Source of the DNA: an uncultured Lachnospira sp.
Lineage (GTDB): Bacteria > Bacillota > Clostridia > Lachnospirales > Lachnospiraceae
Assembly: GCA_934358235.1 (NCBI GenBank)
Contig: CAKRKK010000136.1
Coordinates: 1-6,653, forward strand
Length of the DNA: 6,653 nucleotides
Direction: 5' to 3'
Shown here piece by piece: positions 1 to 4,640 of this stretch. The notes below the pieces were generated by a model, which saw nothing but the letters and a program-made list of their open reading frames with translations, was not told the DNA's origin and ran no database searches. Position 1 is the first letter of the stretch; every line of letters begins with the position of its first letter. Position numbers and translations under genes: made by a program.

Positions 1-321
1 GATATTATTCCAGCTATAGATGATATGGATGCAGACGTAATTACGTTTGAGGCATCACGCTCAGACCTTCAGATTCTGGATGCATTACGCGAGAATGAAT
101 TCGAGACAGAGGTTGGACCGGGAGTATATGACATACATTCACCAAGGGTTCCTTCAGTAGAGGAGCTGACACAGACAATACAGCTTATGCTTACTAAGAT
201 TGATGTAGCTAAGCTATGGGTTAATCCGGACTGCGGACTTAAGACAAGAGGCGTTGAGGAAACAGAGAAGAGCATTAAGAATATGGTCGCTGCCGCAGCA
301 AATGTAAGACAAAGCCTGTAG
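1..321 (+). CDS. metE: cobalamin-independent methionine synthase, C-terminal end (5' truncated by window)
   Basis: This is the last 106 codons of MetE, which transfers the methyl group of 5-methyltetrahydrofolate polyglutamate to homocysteine in the cytoplasm, the last step of methionine synthesis without vitamin B12. The reading frame is open from base 1 and ends at TAG 319-321. Diagnostic C-terminal motifs are present: [10 protein letters not shown], then [15 protein letters not shown] with its conserved His at codon 46, then [12 protein letters not shown]. The Cys of NPDCG at codon 78 corresponds to the zinc-binding Cys726 of E. coli MetE. The His-to-Cys spacing of 32 residues and the 28-residue tail after the Cys closely match E. 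coli MetE. The rest of the roughly 750-residue protein lies outside the window, so its start and control cannot be judged. A strong terminator follows, so this is the end of its transcription unit. The family assignment is secure. Confidence 0.96.
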   Translation, partial: DIIPAIDDMDADVITFEASRSDLQILDALRENEFETEVGPGVYDIHSPRVPSVEELTQTIQLMLTKIDVAKLWVNPDCGLKTRGVEETEKSIKNMVAAAANVRQSL

Positions 322-375
322 GAGTTGTTGGATTGATATTTCGCATATAAGGTCAAATTATTTGCTATCGCACTT

Positions 376-420
376 ACATAGGGGCTTGAGCGCTATGCAC
401 TCAAGCCCCTGTGTTTCTTA
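376..420 (+). terminator. intrinsic terminator downstream of metE
   Basis: A 15-bp stem (376-390 with 400-414, one G-T wobble) has an uninterrupted core of 11 perfect pairs, AGGGGCTTGAG against CTCAAGCCCCT, and a 9-nt loop. It is followed on the plus strand by a T-rich tract (GTTTCTTAATTGTTTAATTT). It lies 55 bp after the metE stop and is the clear end of that transcript. On the minus strand the stem is preceded by an A-rich tract but followed by ATGTAAGTGCG, so it would be a poorer terminator for the convergent kinase gene, though the stem itself could still help. Confidence 0.88.
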
Positions 421-462
421 ATTGTTTAATTTATTTATCAAGTTATTTACTAAAAGTATCAT

Positions 463-488
463 ATGCTGATATATTATGCTGATATATT
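463..488. repeat. 13-bp perfect tandem duplication
   Basis: ATGCTGATATATT occurs twice back to back (463-475 and 476-488) in the AT-rich convergent gap between metE and the kinase gene. No function is evident. Replication slippage is the simplest explanation. Confidence 0.7.
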
Positions 489-568
489 AGAAGCTGTTTT
501 TTCGTAATGTTATTTATGATTCTTTCTGCGAATAATGGAATAAGTGAATCAAACCATAATAATACATA

Positions 569-1324
569 CTACTGGAAGTCGCATATATCAATCATAGCCT
601 CAAGCATTTCCTTTTCTTCAGGCTTTTTCTTAGTAAGTCTTGCGGCTGCTACGATAGGCATCCATTTGTCAACGTAGCGCTTATCTGTAGATGTTTTCTC
701 GCAGAACATGGTTATGTACTTATCGGCAAGTGCTTCATCACCTAGCTTAAGTGTAAGGTATGTGTTTGCGGCATCAGCAGAAGCATTACCCTTAGTTGCG
801 TGTACCCAGTCAACAGCAGTAATAGCAACAATCTGGTTCTTATCGTCAGTCTGGACAATTATATTCTCAGGGCAGTAATCACCATGGCATAGCTTTTTAT
901 GGTAAGGAAGCTCTGAAAGTCTTGATTCAAGCTCATATTTTGTATCAGCAGGAATAGTAAGCTCGTTTATCTGACGCTCAAGCTTGCTTTTCATATCAAC
1001 AAGAAGAGGATTGCTGTGCTTGCTTATTGCTATCTGGTAATCAACCATAGCCTCAATATATGCATCAGCATTTTCTGGATGTTTGGCTAAAAGCTCCTTT
1101 AGTGTTTCGCCTTTAGCATATTCACTTGTGATGGTCCATTTGCCATCTACTACGGATACATTAAGAAGGCGTGGTATATCAAGGCCTGTATCCTCGACTC
1201 TTGCGGTGTTAAGTGCTTCATATAATACATCAGACTTGTTGTAGGATAGTGCAAATACCTTCTCAGCCTTATCCTTATCAACATAGACTGACTTTAATGC
1301 ACCTTTATATATACATTTTTTCAT
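569..1324 (-). CDS. APH/choline-kinase-fold phosphotransferase, substrate unknown
   Basis: This predicts a 251-residue soluble protein with the aminoglycoside phosphotransferase / choline kinase fold, which transfers the gamma-phosphate of ATP to a small molecule. What can be seen: a small N-lobe with a candidate ATP-binding Lys in AEKVF (K22) and Glu E36; a hinge-like segment TSEYAKGETLKELL; the Brenner motif HGDYCPENI (H147, catalytic D149, N154); and a metal-binding Asp in AVDWVHAT (D172, the DFG-equivalent position). The length suits a compact family member. The chosen start MKKCIYKG has GAGG 6 nt upstream. The ATG four codons earlier, at 1336, overlaps that GAGG and has no ribosome binding site of its own. 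The gene sits 191 bp downstream of adhE on the same strand, so read-through expression is possible. It does not closely resemble a resistance enzyme I recognise. A sugar, amino-alcohol or other metabolite kinase is equally possible. The fold is confident and the substrate is not. Confidence 0.82.
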   Translation of the reverse strand: MKKCIYKGALKSVYVDKDKAEKVFALSYNKSDVLYEALNTARVEDTGLDIPRLLNVSVVDGKWTITSEYAKGETLKELLAKHPENADAYIEAMVDYQIAISKHSNPLLVDMKSKLERQINELTIPADTKYELESRLSELPYHKKLCHGDYCPENIIVQTDDKNQIVAITAVDWVHATKGNASADAANTYLTLKLGDEALADKYITMFCEKTSTDKRYVDKWMPIVAAARLTKKKPEEKEMLEAMIDICDFQ

Positions 1325-1330
1325 AATAAT

Positions 1331-1334
1331 CCTC
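1331..1334 (-). promoter_or_regulatory. ribosome binding site deciding the kinase start
   Basis: On the minus strand GAGG is followed by ATTATT and then the ATG at 1324-1322, a 6-nt spacing. The alternative in-frame ATG at 1336-1334 overlaps this site and is preceded by GTGCGCAGAA, with no Shine-Dalgarno match. Initiation at 1324 is therefore favoured. Confidence 0.6.
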
Positions 1335-1361
1335 ATTTCTGCGCACGTTTAATGAATATGA

Positions 1362-1397
1362 CGGGTTTGTGCCAGATGCGCACAGACACAAATCCCG
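1362..1397 (-). terminator. GC-rich stem-loop between adhE and kinase (weak terminator or leader structure)
   Basis: The plus-strand arms CGGGTTTGTG (1362-1371) and CACAAATCCCG (1387-1397) form a 10-bp stem with one bulged base and a 15-nt loop. A second pairing, TGTGC (1368-1372) with GCACA (1380-1384), uses part of the left arm and would exclude the upper half of the main stem. Reading from adhE, the stem is followed by CATATTCATTAAACG rather than a run of T, so termination would be inefficient. The structure ends about 25 nt before the kinase ribosome binding site, so it may be a 5'-leader element instead. The pairing is seen directly, but the function is unresolved. Confidence 0.35.
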
Positions 1398-1432
1398 CGT
1401 GTAAAAATATATTTTCACATTAATTTATTTCC

Positions 1433-1523
1433 GTGATTTATTCTAGCAATATATTTTAGTGATTTATCTAGTAATCTATTTTCGTAATTTATGCATAGTA
1501 ATCTATGCTAGTAATCTATTTTC
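1433..1523. repeat. imperfect AT-rich repeat array overlapping the adhE stop codon
   Basis: On the plus strand the 16-mer CTAGTAATCTATTTTC occurs exactly at 1468-1483 and 1508-1523. Its core TAGTAATCTAT occurs a third time at 1496-1506, and a diverged copy CTAGCAATATATTTTA lies at 1443-1458. GTGATTTAT precedes two of the copies (1433-1441 and 1459-1467), and GTAATTTAT (1484-1492) precedes a third. The unit is therefore about 25 bp. The middle copy also forms a small hairpin, GCATAG (1493-1498) with CTATGC (1503-1508). The last copy supplies the final AAA codon and TAG stop of adhE on the minus strand. Confidence 0.7.
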
Positions 1524-4122
1524 CATAGTAAGCCTTAAGATACATAGCCTTTATTTCACTCATAAGAGGGTATCTTGGATTGGCACCTGTACACTGGTCA
1601 TCAAAGGCATTCTCAACCATTTCATCAAGTGTAGCAAGGAAATCTTTTTCGTCAACACCATAGTCCTTGATAGTTTTCTTGATTCCAACCTTGTCCTTAA
1701 GTTCTTCAATGGCTTTTAAGAAATTCTCAAACTTTTCATCAGCGTTTTTACCTTGAATTCCGAGGAAGTCAGCACACTCAACGTATCTTTCCTTGCAGTG
1801 AGGATAAGCATACTGTGAAAAGGTTCCCATCTTTGCTGGAACTTCTGCAGCATTAAAACGCATTATATCTGTTATAAGGAGAGCGTTAGCAATACCGTGA
1901 GGTATATGATGGTAGGCTCCAAGCTTGTGTGCCATAGAGTGGCATACTCCAAGGAAGGCGTTGGCAAATGCCATACCAGCCATAGTTGAAGCGGTAGCCA
2001 TCTGCTCTCTTGCTTTGGCATCGTGTGGACCATTCTCATATGCGGCTGGAAGATATTCAAATATATTCTTCATAGCCTTAAGTGCAAGACCGTCTGTATA
2101 ATCAGTTGCCATAATAGATGCGTAAGCTTCAAGTGCGTGAGTAAGTGCATCTATACCAGATGCAGCAGTAAGTCCCTTAGGCTGATCCATGCACATATCA
2201 GCATCAATAATAGCCATCTTAGGAAGCAGTTCATAGTCGGCAAGAGGGTACTTTATGCCAGTTTTTTCATCAGTAATAACCGCAAAAGGAGTAACCTCTG
2301 AGCCAGTACCAGAAGAAGTAGGAATTGCTATAAAGTAAGCCTTTTCTCCCATTTTAGGAAATGTGTAGATACGTTTTCTTATATCCATAAATCTCATAGC
2401 CATATCCATAAAGTCAACTTCAGGATGTTCATACATAACCCACATAATCTTGGCAGCATCCATAGCAGAGCCACCACCGATAGCTATGATGCAGTCAGGC
2501 TCAAAGCTGTTGATAGCCTTAGTTCCCTCAATAGCACACTCTAAGGTAGGATCTGGCGCAACGTTGAAGAAGGTTGTATGTGTTATGCCAAGTTCATCAA
2601 GCTTGTCAGTAACACACTTAGTATAACCATTCTTGTATAGGAACTGGTCTGTTACAATAAATGCTTTCTTCTTTCCTAATACGGTCTTTACCTCGTTAAG
2701 TGCAACAGGAAGGCAGCCTTTCTTGAAGTATACCTTTTCAGGTGCTCTAAACCACAGCATATTTTCTCTCCTCTCAGCAACAGTCTTTATGTTAATAAGG
2801 TGCTTTACACCTACATTTTCAGATACAGAGTTACCGCCCCATGAACCACAGCCGAGAGTGAGGGATGGTGCTAACTTAAAGTTGTAAAGATCACCGATAC
2901 CACCCTGTGAAGAAGGTGTATTAATAAGAATACGGCAGGTCTTCATAGCTTCCTCGAATCTGGCAAGCTTATCGGTTTCGGTTGCAGCATTAATATATAT
3001 AGAAGAGGTATGACCAAAGCCGCCATCGGCTATAAGACGCTCAGCTTTACTTATGGCATCATCAAAATCCTTTGCCTTATACATAGCAAGAACAGGAGAC
3101 AGCTTCTCATGTGCGAATTCCTCTGAAAGGTCAACAGAGGTGACCTCACCAATGAGAATCTTTGTACTTTCAGGAACCTCTATACCAGAAAGCTTTCCGA
3201 TATTATAAGCACTCTGGCCAACAATCTTAGCATTTAATGAACCATTGATAATGATGGTCTTTCTTACCTTATCAAGCTCTGTTTTACTAAGGAAGTGGCA
3301 GCCACGTTTAGTAAATTCCTCCTTAACCTGCTTGTATACAGAAGAGTCAACAATCACTGACTGTTCAGAAGCACATATCATACCATTATCAAAGGTCTTG
3401 GAATGTATAATAGAGTTGACGGCAAGTATAACATCGGCAGTGCTGTCAATAATAGCAGGTGTGTTACCGGCACCTACTCCAAGTGCAGGCTTTCCAGAGG
3501 AATAAGCTGCTTTAACCATACCTGGACCACCAGTTGCAAGTATTATGTCAGCTTCTTTCATAAGAGTGTTGGTAAGTTCAAGGCTTGGGACATCAACCCA
3601 GCCGATTATACCCTCTGGCGCACCGGCAGCAACAGCAGCTTCAAGTACAACCTTTGCAGCAGCTATGGTGCTTTCCTTAGCCCGAGGATGTGGACTTATG
3701 ATAATACCATTACGGGTTTTTAATGAAATAAGAGTCTTGAATATAGCGGTAGATGTTGGATTAGTTGTAGGAATAACAGCCGCTACAACACCAATAGGTT
3801 CTGCGATTTTCTTAATGCCATAGGCTTTATCTTCTTCTATGACACCACAGGTTTTAGTATCACGGTATGCGTTGTAGATATACTCTGCAGCATAGTGATT
3901 CTTGATAACCTTGTCTTCAACTATTCCCATGCCAGTTTCTTTAACAGCCATCTTGGCAAGAGGTATTCTTGCCTTATTAGCAGCAAGGGCAGCAGCAGTA
4001 AATATCTTATCAACCTGTTCCTGTGAATATGTCGAAAAGATGCGCTGTGCCTCTTTTACAGAGCTTATAAGCTCTTCAAGAGACTGGATGTTATCGACAA
4101 CTAAAGCTTTTTCTTTGTTCAT
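1516..4122 (-). CDS. adhE: bifunctional acetaldehyde-CoA / alcohol dehydrogenase
   Basis: AdhE reduces acetyl-CoA to acetaldehyde and then to ethanol, using two NADH. It is the main NAD+-regenerating ethanol route of fermenting anaerobes and is a cytoplasmic enzyme known to assemble into spirosome filaments. The 868-residue length is normal for the family. The N-terminal aldehyde dehydrogenase half (about 1-440) carries the catalytic Cys in FDNGMICASEQ (C250) and the VGAGNTPA cofactor region. A linker follows. The C-terminal iron-dependent alcohol dehydrogenase half (about 450-868) has the nucleotide-binding AIGGGSAMDAAK (GGG at 549-551), the IPTSSGTGSEVTPF segment, and metal ligands D658 and H662 (GIDALTHALE), H728 (CHSMAH) and H742 (IPHG). 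The ligand spacings match E. coli AdhE. The start is preceded by AAAGGGGAA with an 8-nt spacer from GGGG. No frameshift or missing catalytic residue was seen. A promoter and Rex box lie upstream, implying control by NADH/NAD+. Assignment is essentially certain. Confidence 0.98.
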   Translation of the reverse strand: MNKEKALVVDNIQSLEELISSVKEAQRIFSTYSQEQVDKIFTAAALAANKARIPLAKMAVKETGMGIVEDKVIKNHYAAEYIYNAYRDTKTCGVIEEDKAYGIKKIAEPIGVVAAVIPTTNPTSTAIFKTLISLKTRNGIIISPHPRAKESTIAAAKVVLEAAVAAGAPEGIIGWVDVPSLELTNTLMKEADIILATGGPGMVKAAYSSGKPALGVGAGNTPAIIDSTADVILAVNSIIHSKTFDNGMICASEQSVIVDSSVYKQVKEEFTKRGCHFLSKTELDKVRKTIIINGSLNAKIVGQSAYNIGKLSGIEVPESTKILIGEVTSVDLSEEFAHEKLSPVLAMYKAKDFDDAISKAERLIADGGFGHTSSIYINAATETDKLARFEEAMKTCRILINTPSSQGGIGDLYNFKLAPSLTLGCGSWGGNSVSENVGVKHLINIKTVAERRENMLWFRAPEKVYFKKGCLPVALNEVKTVLGKKKAFIVTDQFLYKNGYTKCVTDKLDELGITHTTFFNVAPDPTLECAIEGTKAINSFEPDCIIAIGGGSAMDAAKIMWVMYEHPEVDFMDMAMRFMDIRKRIYTFPKMGEKAYFIAIPTSSGTGSEVTPFAVITDEKTGIKYPLADYELLPKMAIIDADMCMDQPKGLTAASGIDALTHALEAYASIMATDYTDGLALKAMKNIFEYLPAAYENGPHDAKAREQMATASTMAGMAFANAFLGVCHSMAHKLGAYHHIPHGIANALLITDIMRFNAAEVPAKMGTFSQYAYPHCKERYVECADFLGIQGKNADEKFENFLKAIEELKDKVGIKKTIKDYGVDEKDFLATLDEMVENAFDDQCTGANPRYPLMSEIKAMYLKAYYGK

Positions 4123-4190
4123 GATTAGTTCCCCTTTTCTTAGATAATTATATACATCTTATGAGTAATCAGATGGCAATAAAATGTACA

Positions 4191-4206
4191 TTGTATAGCA
4201 TTACAA
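4191..4206. promoter_or_regulatory. 16-bp inverted repeat in the adhE leader
   Basis: TTGTATAGCATTACAA has perfect 5-bp arms (TTGTA and TACAA) around a 6-bp centre. It lies downstream of the predicted adhE transcription start, between the Rex-like box and the ribosome binding site. It shares the TTG...CAA ends of a Rex site but is two bases shorter and lacks the AA/TT interior, so it may be a second protein-binding site or chance. Confidence 0.25.
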
Positions 4207-4232
4207 GATGTAACTATGCTAATAAAATAAGA

Positions 4233-4250
4233 TTGATAAATAATTAACAA
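4233..4250. promoter_or_regulatory. Rex-type redox operator upstream of adhE
   Basis: TTGATAAATAATTAACAA matches the 18-bp clostridial Rex palindrome TTGTTAANNNNTTAACAA at 13 of 14 defined positions. Rex is an NADH/NAD+ sensor that represses fermentation genes, adhE among them, until NADH rises. Relative to the promoter called here, the box covers about +8 to +25, where bound Rex would act as a roadblock. Alternatively its TTGTTA (minus strand) could be the -35 of a weaker second promoter with TTTTAT 17 bp downstream, in which case Rex would occlude polymerase directly. Confidence 0.72.
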
Positions 4251-4263
4251 TCATTATGGCTAT

Positions 4264-4292
4264 ACCTTATCATTTTTATATGCAGATGTCAA
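4264..4292 (-). promoter_or_regulatory. predicted sigma-A promoter of adhE
   Basis: On the minus strand a perfect TTGACA -35 (4287-4292) is followed after 17 bp by TAAGGT (4264-4269), preceded by TG one base upstream as in an extended -10. The -10 hexamer itself is poor (3 of 6), so the call leans on the -35, the spacing and the TG. The transcript would start near 4257, giving a leader of about 135 nt that contains the Rex-like box. Confidence 0.5.
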
Positions 4293-4354
4293 TAATATAT
4301 TACTGTTTAATTCACTTTTGATATAGGTAACTATAAGTGACGCTACCATTCAGA

Positions 4355-4372
4355 CGCGCCCTCCTTGGCGCG
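4355..4372. repeat. hairpin 1: CGCGCC / GGCGCG
   Basis: A perfect 6-bp, all-GC stem (4355-4360 with 4367-4372) encloses the 6-nt loop CTCCTT. Read on the minus strand the loop is AAGGAG, a Shine-Dalgarno core. Neither flank has a T-run, so it is not an intrinsic terminator. Confidence 0.65.
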
Positions 4373-4380
4373 ACTTCATT

Positions 4381-4404
4381 CGCAAATACATCCGTGTATT
4401 TGCG
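4381..4404. repeat. hairpin 2: perfect 10-bp stem with tetraloop
   Basis: CGCAAATACA (4381-4390) pairs perfectly with TGTATTTGCG (4395-4404) across the 4-nt loop TCCG. It lies 8 bp from hairpin 1. A further 5-bp pairing, TTCAG (4349-4353) with CTGAA (4415-4419), could close both hairpins into a three-way junction. No T-run follows on either strand. Confidence 0.7.
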
Positions 4405-4497
4405 TAGCTGTATACTGAAAGAAAAGTCTAAGAGCCAGCACGATTGAACTTCAAGTACATCTTACTAAATTCTGCACATTCCCCGTCTTTTACACCG

Positions 4498-4515
4498 AAA
4501 GTAATTAAAGTAATT
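4498..4515. repeat. 9-bp tandem duplication
   Basis: AAAGTAATT occurs twice in direct succession (4498-4506 and 4507-4515), at the right edge of the GC-richer block and about 60 bp before the exporter -35. It could be a direct-repeat regulator site or the edge of an inserted element. Nothing in the sequence decides this. Confidence 0.4.
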
Positions 4516-4577
4516 TAATAATAGAAAGCTTACATAAACAACAATTTATATAGTTTTGTGTACGCTTGAAATGTAAC

Positions 4578-4605
4578 TTGACATTGCAATAATTGATGTT
4601 ACAAT
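4578..4605 (+). promoter_or_regulatory. strong predicted sigma-A promoter of the ABC exporter operon
   Basis: A perfect TTGACA -35 (4578-4583) is followed by a 16-bp spacer and TACAAT (4600-4605, 5 of 6 to consensus), with TG one base upstream of the -10. Transcription would begin near 4612, giving a leader of only about 29 nt before the ATG at 4641. This also rules out translation from the in-frame TTG at 4608, which falls upstream of the predicted start site. Confidence 0.75.
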
Positions 4606-4625
4606 AGTTGCATATACAACAATTG
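4602..4625. promoter_or_regulatory. operator-like inverted repeat over the exporter -10 and transcription start
   Basis: The arms CAATAGTTG (4602-4610) and CAACAATTG (4617-4625) are inverted copies with one mismatch, around the 6-bp centre CATATA. The site covers most of the -10 hexamer, the predicted transcription start and the first base of the GGAGG ribosome binding site, an ideal place for a repressor. Size and shape suit a dimeric winged-helix regulator of the MarR type, which commonly controls drug exporters. No regulator gene lies inside the window, so the regulator's identity is inference. Confidence 0.5.
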
Positions 4626-4629
4626 GAGG
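4625..4629 (+). promoter_or_regulatory. ribosome binding site deciding the exporter start
   Basis: GGAGG lies 11 nt before the ATG at 4641, a slightly long but workable spacing. It falls inside the longer alternative frame that begins at TTG 4608, which has no upstream Shine-Dalgarno sequence and lies before the predicted transcription start. Confidence 0.7.
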
Positions 4630-4640
4630 TACAACTAATA

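Larger units (their letters stand above)
4315..4514 (-). repeat. candidate dispersed element: GC-richer intergenic block with twin hairpins and open but startless frames
   Basis: This block differs in composition from the AT-rich DNA on both sides. On the minus strand two frames stay open without an upstream start codon. One covers 4315-4461 (49 sense codons) and includes the peptide YTDVFANEVAPRRARLNG. The other covers 4431-4514 and includes KDGECAEFSKMYLKFNRAGS just before its TAG. Neither has a start codon with a ribosome binding site, so I do not call a gene. Two perfect hairpins lie inside it. The block has the look of a translated-by-chance intergenic repeat of a kind I associate, from memory only, with Lachnospiraceae genomes. 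Copy number cannot be tested from one window. Confidence 0.4.
4123..4640. other. 518-bp divergent control region between adhE and the ABC exporter
   Basis: This gene-free stretch separates the two divergent start codons. From left to right it holds the adhE ribosome binding site (GGGG at 4131-4134), an inverted repeat at 4191-4206, a Rex-like operator at 4233-4250, the minus-strand adhE promoter at 4264-4292, a GC-richer block with two perfect hairpins (about 4315-4514), a 9-bp tandem duplication of AAAGTAATT (4498-4515), and the plus-strand exporter promoter with an overlapping palindrome (4578-4625). No convincing protein gene with a start codon and conserved coding pattern was found in it. 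Confidence 0.8.

Noticed and set aside
69..356. 95-codon minus-strand frame opposite metE
   Set aside because: It is antisense to an unmistakable MetE C-terminus, with no recognisable domain. It is a shadow frame.
1325..1336. Earlier ATG adding four residues to the kinase
   Set aside because: It overlaps the GAGG that is correctly spaced for the ATG at 1324, and has no Shine-Dalgarno sequence of its own.
1433..1523. A CRISPR array
   Set aside because: Units are adjacent and imperfect, with no unique spacers of uniform length, and no cas gene is present.
1459..1719. 86-codon plus-strand frame across the repeat array and adhE 3' end
   Set aside because: It is composed of translated AT-rich repeats plus adhE antisense, with no ribosome binding site.
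3403..3723. 106-codon plus-strand frame inside adhE, and similar plus-strand frames at 2023-2301, 2633-2887, 3245-3505, 3545-3823 and 3902-4147
   Set aside because: All are antisense to conserved AdhE sequence, have unlikely composition and resemble no family. They are shadows of the coding strand.
4147..4152. Perfect TATAAT (minus strand) just before the adhE ribosome binding site
   Set aside because: No acceptable -35 at 16-18 bp. The nearest candidate, TTGCCA, is 21 bp away. The start site would leave a leader of under 20 nt.
4355..4404. The twin hairpins as a bidirectional intrinsic terminator
   Set aside because: No T-run follows on either strand, and both flanking genes are transcribed away from the site, so no transcript is expected to end here.
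4608..4640. In-frame TTG start extending the first ABC protein by 11 residues
   Set aside because: It lies before the predicted transcription start near 4612 and has no ribosome binding site. The extension would read through the GGAGG that serves the ATG at 4641.
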